From assembly GCA_963710725.1 (NCBI GenBank), contig CAVQBJ010000008.1, positions 124,001 to 188,000 on the forward strand: 64,000 nt of DNA. Direction: 5' to 3'. Every line of letters begins with the position of its first letter. Position 1 is the stretch's first letter. A model generated the notes under the pieces. It had not been told where the DNA came from, did no database searches, and worked only from the letters and a program-made list of their open reading frames with translations. The position numbers and the translations under genes are program-made. Positions 57,171 through 64,000 of the stretch are shown here, in pieces. The stretch comes from CAVQBJ01 sp963710725. GTDB lineage: Bacteria > Actinomycetota > Thermoleophilia > Solirubrobacterales > Solirubrobacteraceae.

Positions 57171-58625
57171 GTGGCCGTCTCGGCCTCGGCGGTGACGCGG
57201 GCTCCGGGGTCCGCCCCTGAGGAGGCGCGAGCCACACGCTCGTTCGGCAGCGGCGCGCGGATCCTGTCGATCGGGATCGCCGCGACCGGACTACTCACGT
57301 TCGCCTACTTCTCGATCGCCAGCCACGTGCTGAACGGCGTGGAGGCCAAGCGGATCGATCTGCTGTGGTCGGTCATGTTCGTGATCATCTCGGTCATCTA
57401 CCGGCCGATCGAGCAGCTGCTCTCGCGCACGATCGCCGACCGGATCGCGCGCGGTGAGGAGCGCCACCCGCTGCGCGTCCCGATCACGATCCAGCTCTCC
57501 TTCGCGGCGCTGTTCCTCGTCTGTGCGCTCGCGCTCCACGACGTCATCCTCGACCACGCGCTCGACCACTCCGAGGCGTTGTATTGGGTGCTCGTGATCG
57601 GCACGCTCGCCTACGCGGCGAGCTACTTCGCCCGCGGATGGCTGGCCGGCAACAAGTACTTCGGCCTCTACGGCGGGCTCGTCTTCATGGAGGCGGTCAC
57701 GCGCGTGGCCTTCGCGCTGGCGGTCGCGATCGGTCTCGCCAGCGGACAGACCGCGGTGGCCCTCGGCATCGCCGCCGCCCCGTTCGTCTCCCTCATCGTC
57801 GTGCCCTCGGCGTTCGCTCGTCGCAGTCGCGAGCTCGGCCGCCCGCCGGTCTCCGACCAGACCCCGCCGGTGCACCCGCGGGTCGTGGATGCCGACGTGG
57901 CGATGCAGCAGGGCCCGGCCGCGGAGGGCATCGAGGAGGCCGTCGAGGCCCCGGGCGACCTCTCGCTGCGGGGTGGGACGCGCTTCGCCTTCTCGGTCTC
58001 GGCGATCATGCTCTCCGAGCAGACGCTGCTCAACGTGGCGGTCATCACCGTCGCCGCGACGGCGACGAACCACGAGCTGGCGGGGATCGTGTTCAACGTC
58101 CTGCTGATCGCGCGCGCTCCGCTGCAGCTCTTCCAGGCGATTCAGACCTCCCTGCTCCCGCACCTCGCAGGGCTCGAGGCGCACGAGGGCCGGGAGGCCT
58201 TCGGACGCGCGATCCGCATCACCGTGCTCGCCATCGCCGGCTTCACCGTCGCCGTGGCGCTCGGGCTCCTCGCCATCGGCCCGTTCGTCATGAGCCACGT
58301 GTTCGGACAGCACTACGAGTACGGCCGGGTCGGCCTCGCGGTGATCGGGATCGGCATGGGCCTGCATCTCGTGTCGGGCACCCTCAACCAGGCCGCTCTC
58401 GCCCGCGACCGCGCGCGCGCGGCGGCGCGGTGCTGGCTCTCGGTCGCCGCGCTGTTCGTCATCTGGACGCTCATCTCGGTCGTCCCCGACCAGCTCACCC
58501 GCGTGGAGATCGGCTACGCAGGCGGGACCGCGCTGCTGGCGACGCTGCTCGCGCTGCTGTACCGGCGCGGCGGGACCGTCGCCGCCGGTCCAGCGGCGAC
58601 GCGGCCGGCCGACGTGGCCGGCTGA
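57171..58625 (+). CDS. Polysaccharide/lipid flippase-like membrane protein (MVF/MATE-like)
   Basis: 484 residues with about twelve to fourteen hydrophobic segments and a soluble insertion at about 225-265 (DQTPPVHPRVVDADVAM). The order of spans, the long loop and the paired N/C halves resemble Wzx/MurJ-type flippases for lipid-linked sugars. GTG 57171 is tentative (a Pro/Ala-rich lead of 30 residues). The 3' end (58610-58625) is part of a 13-bp repeat array. Flippase plus glycosyltransferases and a methyltransferase suggests a surface glycan locus. Confidence 0.7.
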   Translation: MAVSASAVTRAPGSAPEEARATRSFGSGARILSIGIAATGLLTFAYFSIASHVLNGVEAKRIDLLWSVMFVIISVIYRPIEQLLSRTIADRIARGEERHPLRVPITIQLSFAALFLVCALALHDVILDHALDHSEALYWVLVIGTLAYAASYFARGWLAGNKYFGLYGGLVFMEAVTRVAFALAVAIGLASGQTAVALGIAAAPFVSLIVVPSAFARRSRELGRPPVSDQTPPVHPRVVDADVAMQQGPAAEGIEEAVEAPGDLSLRGGTRFAFSVSAIMLSEQTLLNVAVITVAATATNHELAGIVFNVLLIARAPLQLFQAIQTSLLPHLAGLEAHEGREAFGRAIRITVLAIAGFTVAVALGLLAIGPFVMSHVFGQHYEYGRVGLAVIGIGMGLHLVSGTLNQAALARDRARAAARCWLSVAALFVIWTLISVVPDQLTRVEIGYAGGTALLATLLALLYRRGGTVAAGPAATRPADVAG

Positions 58626-58726
58626 CGTCGTCGGCGGACGTGGCCGGCTGACGTGGCCGGCGGGCGTGGCCGGCTGACGTCGTCGGCAGGCGTGGCCGGC
58701 TGACGTGGCCGGCGGACGTGGCCGGC
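58610..58726. repeat. Nine copies of a 13-bp tandem repeat
   Basis: Unit NGACGTGGCCGGC with T, G, A or C at the first place and a variant NGACGTCGTCGGC (copies 2 and 6). Four-unit blocks (52 bp) 2-5 and 6-9 are similar, so the array grew by doubling. It starts inside the last codons of the flippase gene and includes its stop TGA (58623-58625). Confidence 0.85.
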
Positions 58727-58804
58727 GGACCGGAGGGCCCGCGCAGCGATCGGGCTCGGGCGCGACTGAGGTTCTGGTCCTGCGGCCTCGCCGAGGCCGC
58801 GTTC

Positions 58805-58895
58805 GGTGACGCGACTGTGACAAACGCGCCGCGGGGTCACGCTGCGTGTCTACCGTGCAACGGCACCGGCGCGCGAGGGTGCCGTGTGTCGGTTG
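58805..58895. repeat. Imperfect direct repeat, copy 1
   Basis: Begins GGTGACGCGACTGTGACA and includes GCTGCGTGTCTACCGTGC. The second copy starts 166 bases later. Confidence 0.7.
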
Positions 58896-58911
58896 CGAGG
58901 ACCGCGCCTCG

Positions 58912-58963
58912 CGGGGTGTGGTCCGAAATAGACGCTATGCGGCCAATAATCGACCACACCCCG
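58912..58963. repeat. 12-bp inverted repeat with 28-base AT-richer loop
   Basis: Arms CGGGGTGTGGTC (58912-58923) and GACCACACCCCG (58952-58963) match perfectly. The loop contains ATAGACGCTATG and CCAATAAT, AT-rich for this genome. As RNA it would form a long hairpin; as DNA it could be an operator. It has no T-run after it, so it is not a usual terminator. Confidence 0.75.
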
Positions 58964-58970
58964 GCCCGAG

Positions 58971-59061
58971 GGTGACGCGACCGTGACAGACGCGCCGCGG
59001 GGGTGGCGCTGCGTGTCTAACGTGCGACGCGACCGTCGCGCGAGCGTGCCGCGCGTCCGGG
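58971..59061. repeat. Imperfect direct repeat, copy 2
   Basis: Begins GGTGACGCGACCGTGACA and includes GCTGCGTGTCTAACGTGC. Similarity continues to about 59061 with more mismatches. Confidence 0.7.
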
Positions 59062-59134
59062 CGCGTTCAACCGAGATCGCCTCCGACCGCCGCACCGACG
59101 CCACCCGCGCCGACGCTGCCGCCGCACCGACGCC

Positions 59135-59325
59135 GCCCAGCCGACACCGCCGCCCAGCCGATACCGCGGCAAAGCCGACATCGCGGCACAGCCGACACCG
59201 CCGCCCCGACGCCGCCGCACCGCCGCACGGACCGCCGACACCGCCGCCCAGCCGATACCGCGGGCACAGCCGACACCGCCGCCCAGCCGACGCCGCACCC
59301 CAGCCGACCGCCGCAGCGACGCCGC
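59135..59325. repeat. 17-bp degenerate tandem repeat array
   Basis: About ten units of CCCAGCCGACACCGCCG type, 16-18 bases long, with variants ATACCGCGG and ACATCGCGG. GC is over 75 percent. Ends just before the rpe stop. Confidence 0.75.
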
Positions 59326-59337
59326 CCGGCAGGCCCC

Positions 59338-60018
59338 CTACTCCGCCCCGGCGGCCGCCGCGATCGCGCGGTAGGCATCGCCGGGTGCGGCGGCGCCGAA
59401 GATCGCCGCGCCGGCCACGAACAAGGTGGCTCCGGCCTCGCGGCACGGCCCGGCCGTGTCGACGTCGATGCCGCCGTCGACCTCGATGGCCGCGTTGCCG
59501 GCGAGCAGCGTGCGCAGGCGCTCGAGCTTGTCGATCGAGTGGGCGATGAAGGGCTGCCCGCCCCACCCGGGATTCACGGTCATGCACAGCACCAGGTCGA
59601 CGGCGCCGACGAGGTCGGTGAGCGCCTCGACCGCGGTGCCGGGATTGATGGCCACGCCGGCGGTCGACCCGTGCTCGCGGATGAGGTGCGCGAGGCGCGC
59701 GGCGTGCGGCGTCGCCTCGAAGTGGAAGGTGATCGAGTCCGCGCCGGCGCGCACGAACTCCTCGACCTGGCGCTCGGGACGCTCGATCATCAGGTGCACG
59801 TCGAGCATCGCGCCGCCGTCGTGCACGAGCTCACGCAGCGCCTCGACGGCGATCGGCCCGAACGTGATCGGCGGCACGAAGTGGCCGTCCATGATGTCGA
59901 CGTGGATGACGCGCGCGCCCGCGTCGACGACCTCCCGAACCTGCTCGCGCAGGCGGCCGAAGTCCGCCGCGAGGATCGAGGGCGCGACGCGGACGCCGCG
60001 GAGCAGCTCGAGCGGCAT
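59338..60018 (-). CDS. rpe: Ribulose-phosphate 3-epimerase
   Basis: The 226-residue TIM-barrel enzyme interconverts ribulose-5-P and xylulose-5-P. Motifs APSILAADFGRL, HVDIMDGHFVPPITFGP (metal-site His/Asp), DVHLMIERPE, LVLCMTVNPGWGGQ and IEVDGGIDVDTAG. ATG 60018 overlaps the zinc-ribbon gene's stop by one base (TGATG). The longer frame to 60057 lacks family likeness. Confidence 0.95.
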   Translation of the reverse strand: MPLELLRGVRVAPSILAADFGRLREQVREVVDAGARVIHVDIMDGHFVPPITFGPIAVEALRELVHDGGAMLDVHLMIERPERQVEEFVRAGADSITFHFEATPHAARLAHLIREHGSTAGVAINPGTAVEALTDLVGAVDLVLCMTVNPGWGGQPFIAHSIDKLERLRTLLAGNAAIEVDGGIDVDTAGPCREAGATLFVAGAAIFGAAAPGDAYRAIAAAAGAE

Positions 60019-60266
60019 CAGATCGCTTGGAGCATGCTCTCGCCGCAGTTGTTGCACTTCACGATCGCCGTGCTCGACATGCGCACGATCGTCGAGTGCT
60101 CACCGCAGTTGGGACAGACCGACGTGAGCTCGTAGCGGTGCAGGCAGTAGACGCAGCGGTAGCGGCCGGGGAGGTTGGTCGCCCGTAGCCACGGCTCGCC
60201 GCAGTTCGGGCATGCCGGACCGAAGTCCACGCCCGTCTCGCCCGTACTGCCCTGATCACGCTCCAT
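60018..60266 (-). CDS. Small protein with two zinc ribbons
   Basis: 82 residues, Asp-rich N-terminus and four CxxC pairs: CPNC, CVYC, CPNC and CNNC, the four pairs spaced as two zinc ribbons. Resembles the small nucleic-acid-associated ribbon proteins such as YfgJ, though not clearly one family. Conserved place: rsmB upstream and rpe downstream. Its role is not known; binding RNA or protein through zinc ribbons is an inference. Confidence 0.6.
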   Translation of the reverse strand: MERDQGSTGETGVDFGPACPNCGEPWLRATNLPGRYRCVYCLHRYELTSVCPNCGEHSTIVRMSSTAIVKCNNCGESMLQAI

Positions 60267-60347
60267 CGGCCACTGCCCTTCGGTCGCCTACCCCGCGTGA
60301 GGCTCCATACCCCGGACCCGCGTCGAGGGCACAGCTCCGGGGCTGTC

Positions 60348-61748
60348 TCATCGCTCGCGGCGCATCCGTGCCATGAAGAACCCCGCCGTGGCGTCCTGAT
60401 GCGGCAGGGTGGTCACGATCCCGGCACGGTGCGCTCGAGGTTCCCACGTGCCCGCCGCGGCGCCGTCGTCGAGGACGAAATCCGGGTGGGCTCGCAGGAA
60501 CGCATCAATCTGGCCCTCGTTCTCCGCAGCTGAGATCGTGCACGTAGAGTAGACGAGCGTCCCGCCGGATCGCACCGCGGCGGCTGCGGCGGCCAGAATC
60601 GCCGACTGCTCGGCCGCGAGCTGCTCGATCTGCTGCGGCGACGCGCGCCAGCGCAGGTCAGGTCGCGCCTGCAACGTGCCGAGGCCCGAGCACGGCGGGT
60701 CGACGAGCACCCGATCGAAACGGTCGCCGGCCGGGCGCGCCGCGGCGGCGTCGGCGACCTCGACGCGGACGCTGCCCGCGCCCATCCGCGCACAGGTGCG
60801 CCGCAGCGCCTTCGCCCTCCCGGGGTGGCGCTCGACACTGACCACCTCCCCCGTGTCGCGCATGAGCGCGGCGATGTGCGTCGTCTTACCGCCGGGAGCC
60901 CCACACAGGTCGAGGACGCGCTCGCCCGGCCGCGGGTCGAGCACCCGCGCCACGAGCATCGACCCGCGCGACTGAGCCATGAACGCGCCACGAGCCCACA
61001 GGGGCGAGCCATGGGCGTCGAACGACGCATCGACGACGAGCGCCTCCGGGAGGGTGGGGTCGCGATGGCTCGGCAGCCCGATCGCCGCGGCGAGCGCGTC
61101 GACGTCCTCGACGAGCGTGTTCGCACGCAGCGCCGTCTCGGCGGGCTCGTTGTCGGCTGCCAGCAGCGCGCGCGCCGCGTCGGGGCCGAGCTGCTCGAAC
61201 CACATGCCCGCCAGCCAGGGCGGGTGCGAGTGACGGATCGCCGCCGCCCCTGGGGTGTCGTCGTCGAGCGCGGCGAGGAGCCCGGGCCCCTCGGCGACGG
61301 CCCGGCGCAGCACGGCGTTCACGAGCCCGTGTCCGCCGCGCCCGGCCTGCTTGGACAGCTCGACGGCCGCCGCGACGACCGCGCGGTCGGGCGCCCCGTC
61401 GAGGAACAACAGCTCGTAGAGACCGAGTCGCAGCGCGGCCCGGACGGGCGCGTCGAGTTGCGCGACCGGGCGCTCCGCGAGGACCTCGATGACGTGATCG
61501 AGCGTGCCGAGTCGCTGGATGGTGCCGTAGCTCAGACGGGTCGCGAGCGCGTGATCGCGGGCGTCGAGCGCCGACGCCTCGCCGACGAGCGCGCGGTCGG
61601 CGTAGGCGCCCTGCTCGAACACGCGCCGGCAGACGCGATACGCGCAGGCCCGCGCCGGACCGACCGTCACCGGGGTCGCCTCGCGATCGCGAGGCCGGCG
61701 CCGGCCGGCCTTCCCGCGGTCGGGCGCCTGGGATGGATGGTCGGTCAT
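60348..61748 (-). CDS. rsmB: 16S rRNA (cytosine967-C5)-methyltransferase
   Basis: N-terminal NusB-like RNA-binding domain (30-170) with LSYGTIQRLGTLDHVIEVL, and a C-terminal Rossmann domain with LCGAPGGKTTHIAALMRD (SAM), DPPCSGLGTLQ (catalytic-type Cys) and VYSTCTISAAENEGQ (second Cys nucleophile). 466 residues. ATG 61748 is three bases beyond the fmt stop, so fmt-rsmB are one unit. Confidence 0.95.
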   Translation of the reverse strand: MTDHPSQAPDRGKAGRRRPRDREATPVTVGPARACAYRVCRRVFEQGAYADRALVGEASALDARDHALATRLSYGTIQRLGTLDHVIEVLAERPVAQLDAPVRAALRLGLYELLFLDGAPDRAVVAAAVELSKQAGRGGHGLVNAVLRRAVAEGPGLLAALDDDTPGAAAIRHSHPPWLAGMWFEQLGPDAARALLAADNEPAETALRANTLVEDVDALAAAIGLPSHRDPTLPEALVVDASFDAHGSPLWARGAFMAQSRGSMLVARVLDPRPGERVLDLCGAPGGKTTHIAALMRDTGEVVSVERHPGRAKALRRTCARMGAGSVRVEVADAAAARPAGDRFDRVLVDPPCSGLGTLQARPDLRWRASPQQIEQLAAEQSAILAAAAAAVRSGGTLVYSTCTISAAENEGQIDAFLRAHPDFVLDDGAAAGTWEPRAHRAGIVTTLPHQDATAGFFMARMRRER

Positions 61749-61751
61749 CGC

Positions 61752-62672
61752 CTACCCGCGAGCGCCACTGCCCTCGGCCGGCAGCGGGTGGCCGCGCAGG
61801 TAAGCGCTGACGGCCATCGCCCGCCCGCCGGGCGGCACCACCTCCAGCAGCTCCAACGCGCCCGGGCTGGCCGACAGCAGCAGGCGCTCATCGTCCTGAA
61901 CCAGCGCGCCGCCGGGAGCGGGGACGGCGTCCGCCAGGGCCGCGGCGCGACGCACCCCGAGCAGCGACCCGTCGGGCAGCGGCGCACGAGCCCCCACATG
62001 CGGATCCAGCGCGCGCACGATCCGCTCGAGCGTGGTCGCGCTCTCCGAGCCGCCGTCGAGCAGGCGGTCCTCGGCGGAGATCTTCTCGGCGTAGGTGACC
62101 CCGTCCTCGGACTGCTCGACGAACGGCGGGCGCTCGTCGAGGGCGCGCACCAGCAGGTCGCCGCCGAGCCGCTGCAGACGCTCGGACAGCGTTCCGAACG
62201 TGTCGTCGGGCGTGATCGGCTCGCGCCCGAGCAGGCACACCGGCCCGCTGTCCAGCCCGGCGGTGACGCGCATGATGGCCACGCCCGTCTCCTCGTCCCC
62301 GGCCATGATCGCGCGCTCGATCGGCGCCGCGCCGCGCCAGCGGGGCAGCAGCGAGGGATGCACGTTCAGCATCTCGTGGTCGGACAGCAGCGGCTCCTTG
62401 ATGAGCGCACCGAACGCGCAGACGCAGACGACCTCCGGTCGTGCGGCGGCGATCCGCTCGCGCGCGGCCGCCGCGTTGACGTCCTCGGGCTGCTCGAGCG
62501 CCAGGCCGAGCTCGGCGGCGGCGACCGCGACGGGGGGCGCAGCGAGCTGTCGCCCGCGCCCGCGCGGGCGGTCCGGCCGCGTCACGACGAGCTGCGGCCG
62601 GTGCTCGCTCGTCGCGAGCCGGCGCAGCACCTCGGCGGCGAAGTCCGAGGTGCCGAGGTAGACGGTGCGCAT
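61752..62672 (-). CDS. fmt: Methionyl-tRNA formyltransferase
   Basis: The 306-residue enzyme formylates initiator Met-tRNA. Begins MRTVYLGTSDFAAEVLRRL; LNVHPSLLPRWRGAAPIERAI supplies the catalytic Asn-His, and the TAGLDSGPVCLL segment the Asp. The C-terminal tRNA-binding domain is present (from about 210). ATG 62672 is 7 bases after the def stop, giving the classic def-fmt pair. The longer frame up to 62720 overlaps def. Confidence 0.95.
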   Translation of the reverse strand: MRTVYLGTSDFAAEVLRRLATSEHRPQLVVTRPDRPRGRGRQLAAPPVAVAAAELGLALEQPEDVNAAAARERIAAARPEVVCVCAFGALIKEPLLSDHEMLNVHPSLLPRWRGAAPIERAIMAGDEETGVAIMRVTAGLDSGPVCLLGREPITPDDTFGTLSERLQRLGGDLLVRALDERPPFVEQSEDGVTYAEKISAEDRLLDGGSESATTLERIVRALDPHVGARAPLPDGSLLGVRRAAALADAVPAPGGALVQDDERLLLSASPGALELLEVVPPGGRAMAVSAYLRGHPLPAEGSGARG

Positions 62673-62679
62673 CGACGGC

Positions 62680-63297
62680 TCAGGCGTGTGACGAGCTCGC
62701 CTCGGCCTCGCGCATGGCACGCATCGCCTCCTTACGCACGCCGCGCGGGACCCGGTCGAGGATCAGCTTGCCGTCGAGATGGTCCATCTCGTGCTGAATC
62801 ACGCGCGCCTCCAGCCCGCTCGCCTCGATGGTGATCGGCGCGCCGCCTGGGTCCTGGGCGCTGACCCGCACATACACGGGACGCTCCACGTCGACGTGTA
62901 CGCCCGGGAGGCTGAGGCAGCCCTCCTCCATCGACTCGAGCTCGTCACCGGACCAGTCGAGACACGGATTGACGAGCGCGATGGCGGGCGTATCGGCCTG
63001 CACCGAGTAGACGAGCACGCGGTGGAGCACTCCGACCTGCGTCGCGGCGAGCCCGATTCCCAAGGCGTCGTTCATCAGCCGGCCCATGCGTTCGACCTCC
63101 TCCACCAGCGCCGCATCGAAGCGCTCGACGCGAAGGGCCTTCGCGCGCAGCACGGGATCACCGAAGCGCCGCACGTGCGAGAGCGCCGCATCGCGTCGCG
63201 CGCGCGTCTCGGCGTCGATGACGACGGGCTCCGGGCCCTCGGTCTCCGGTTCGACCTCGACGTCGAGCACTTCGGTGTTGTCGATGCTCTGCGCCAT
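62680..63297 (-). CDS. def: Peptide deformylase
   Basis: Removes the N-formyl group. GIGLAATQVGVLHRV, EGCLSLPGVHVDVERP (metal Cys) and QHEMDHLDGKL (HExxH metal site) are intact. The N-terminal extension of about 40 residues is longer than the norm and highly acidic. ATG 63297 is 9 bases after a TAGACT box. 205 residues. Confidence 0.95.
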   Translation of the reverse strand: MAQSIDNTEVLDVEVEPETEGPEPVVIDAETRARRDAALSHVRRFGDPVLRAKALRVERFDAALVEEVERMGRLMNDALGIGLAATQVGVLHRVLVYSVQADTPAIALVNPCLDWSGDELESMEEGCLSLPGVHVDVERPVYVRVSAQDPGGAPITIEASGLEARVIQHEMDHLDGKLILDRVPRGVRKEAMRAMREAEASSSHA

Positions 63298-63312
63298 GCC
63301 GGCTCTAGTCTA
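63295..63312 (-). promoter_or_regulatory. -10 box of def, leaderless
   Basis: TAGACT on the minus strand (63312-63307), 9 bases, ATG 63297. It lies in the 24-base gap after the priA stop. Confidence 0.4.
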
Positions 63313-63321
63313 GGAGTCCGG

Positions 63322-64000
63322 CTATTGCGGGTCGACGTCGACGCTGAAATGCGCGCCGCCGCAGTCGGGCCGCGCCGCGGCGCGGGCGACGGCATCGCCG
63401 ATCACGGCGACCGCCGGTTGGCGCTCGCTCGCCTTCACGACGACCTGGCTGCGCTCACGGCCGCGCAGGCGAAAGAGCGGGGCCGGCCCGAGCACGTGCG
63501 CACCGGGCGCGCGCACGCCCGCCGCCACGGCGGTGGCGGCACGCCGCGCGAGCTCCGGATCGGGCGCCGAGCAGACGATCCGGATGAGGTGCGAGAAGGG
63601 CGGATAGCGCAGCGCCTCGCGGCGCTGCAACTCGGCGTGGAGGAACCCGTCGCTGTCGTGGTGGGCGGCGTACGCGATCGCGCTCGCCTGCGGCGCCATC
63701 GTCTGCACGAGCACTCGCCCGTCGGTGCCGCGGCCGGCGCGCCCCGCGAGCTGCGCGACGAGCGCGAACGTCCGCTCCTCGGCGCGGAAGTCGGGGAACC
63801 GCAGCGTGGCGTCGGCGTCGAGCACGACAGCGAGCGACACGTCCGGGAAGTCGTGGCCCTTGGCCACCATCTGCGTCCCGATGAGCACGCCCGTGGAAGC
63901 CGCCTCGAAGCGCCGCAGCACCGCCCGCGCCCCGTCGCGTGACGCCGCGACGTCGGCGTCGAGGCGCAGGACCGGGAAGCCGCCGTCGCCGAGGGTCACC
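63322..64000 (-). CDS. priA: Primosomal protein N' (PriA), C-terminal part
   Basis: Only the helicase C-terminal half is inside the window; the frame is still open at 64000. Visible motifs: LIGTQMVAKGHDFPDVSLAVVLDAD (IV/V), AGRAGRGTDGRVLVQT (VI), then the C-terminal domain with RYPPFSHLIRIV and LGPAPLFRLRGRERSQVVVKA. The stop is 24 bases before the def start. Restarts stalled replication forks. Part of priA-def-fmt-rsmB. Confidence 0.95.
   Translation of the reverse strand, partial: VTLGDGGFPVLRLDADVAASRDGARAVLRRFEAASTGVLIGTQMVAKGHDFPDVSLAVVLDADATLRFPDFRAEERTFALVAQLAGRAGRGTDGRVLVQTMAPQASAIAYAAHHDSDGFLHAELQRREALRYPPFSHLIRIVCSAPDPELARRAATAVAAGVRAPGAHVLGPAPLFRLRGRERSQVVVKASERQPAVAVIGDAVARAAARPDCGGAHFSVDVDPQ

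Larger units (their letters stand above)
58626..59337. other. Gene-free region of 712 bases between the flippase and rpe
   Basis: Contains, in order: the rest of the 13-bp array, two imperfect ~90-bp direct repeats, one inverted repeat with a long loop between them, and a 17-bp tandem array. I see no gene with codon pattern or start consistent with its neighbours. Confidence 0.7.

Noticed and set aside
57291..58823. Minus-strand open frame of about 510 codons opposite the flippase gene
   Set aside because: Its C-terminal half is Glu/Arg/Asp-rich antisense translation and its N-terminal half runs through the 13-bp repeat array.
58952..58975. Right arm of the inverted repeat as a Rho-independent terminator for the flippase
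   Set aside because: Long loop and no T-run; distance of more than 280 bases from the stop codon.
1..64000. CRISPR array, IS elements, rRNA or riboswitch
   Set aside because: None of the regular repeat-spacer patterns, transposase motifs, rRNA landmarks or RFN/TPP-type conserved strings were found by eye. The tandem arrays at 58.6-59.3 kb have no unique spacers.

Overview
The window looks like a chromosomal segment of a very GC-rich actinomycete, probably of the class Thermoleophilia (Solirubrobacterales-like). That placement is inferred from base composition, gene content (a DivIVA/SepIVA-like protein upstream-adjacent to coaD, a WhiG/FliA-type sigma factor, zinc-type L28 and L32) and frequent GTG starts. 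No rRNA, tRNA, CRISPR array or insertion sequence was recognised.

Layout. Positions 1 to about 3,500 have visibly lower GC and accessory content: the 3' end of a FDXHR-type zinc-binding protein, small broken ORFs, a tightly coupled DUF3467 / DUF5678-like / retropepsin-like cassette (729-1812), a lipoprotein and a membrane protein. Positions 3,671 to 8,240 hold a SEDS peptidoglycan polymerase (FtsW/RodA type), an LCP ligase, an RNase HI-like protein and conserved unknowns. Positions 8,341 to 19,790 hold an EF-G paralogue, the sigma factor, XerC-type recombinase, a HAD phosphatase, an alpha/beta hydrolase, a diguanylate cyclase, IlvD, ThiD and DprA. From 19,786 to 48,101 the window carries the widely conserved bacterial housekeeping block: comM, yraN, rnhB, lepB, rplS, trmD, rimM, KH protein, rpsP, ffh, O-methyltransferase, SPFH, NfeD, ftsY, smc, rnc, acpP, plsX, rpmF, yceD, then coaD, rsmD, recG, a FakA-like kinase and rpmB. 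ffh is inverted in place, and a five-kilobase insert (AMP-dependent ligase, coiled-coil nuclease, threonine-rich exported protein) splits the block. Next come the riboflavin genes ribD-ribE-ribBA-ribH, a surface glycan locus (two membrane glycosyltransferase-like proteins diverging from a GT2, a methyltransferase and a flippase), a repeat-rich 0.7-kb non-coding region, and rpe, a zinc ribbon, rsmB, fmt, def and the 3' part of priA.

Two features run through the window. First, many genes at transcription-unit starts have a TANNNT-like -10 box only 6-9 bases before the start codon with no Shine-Dalgarno sequence, as expected of leaderless mRNAs; this also settles several GTG starts. Second, at least five genes, including the essential ftsW/rodA-type gene, smc and rnc, are broken or shifted by single-base indels, mostly in homopolymers. 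Because these genes cannot all be dead, sequencing or assembly error is the simplest explanation.

The items most worth following up are the coupled DUF3467/DUF5678-like/retropepsin cassette, the exported threonine-rich protein with three Cys-x5-Cys modules, the repeat and inverted-repeat region at 58.6-59.3 kb, the overlapping divergent leaderless promoters at 12.96 kb, and the extended or metal-binding tails on L19 and L32.
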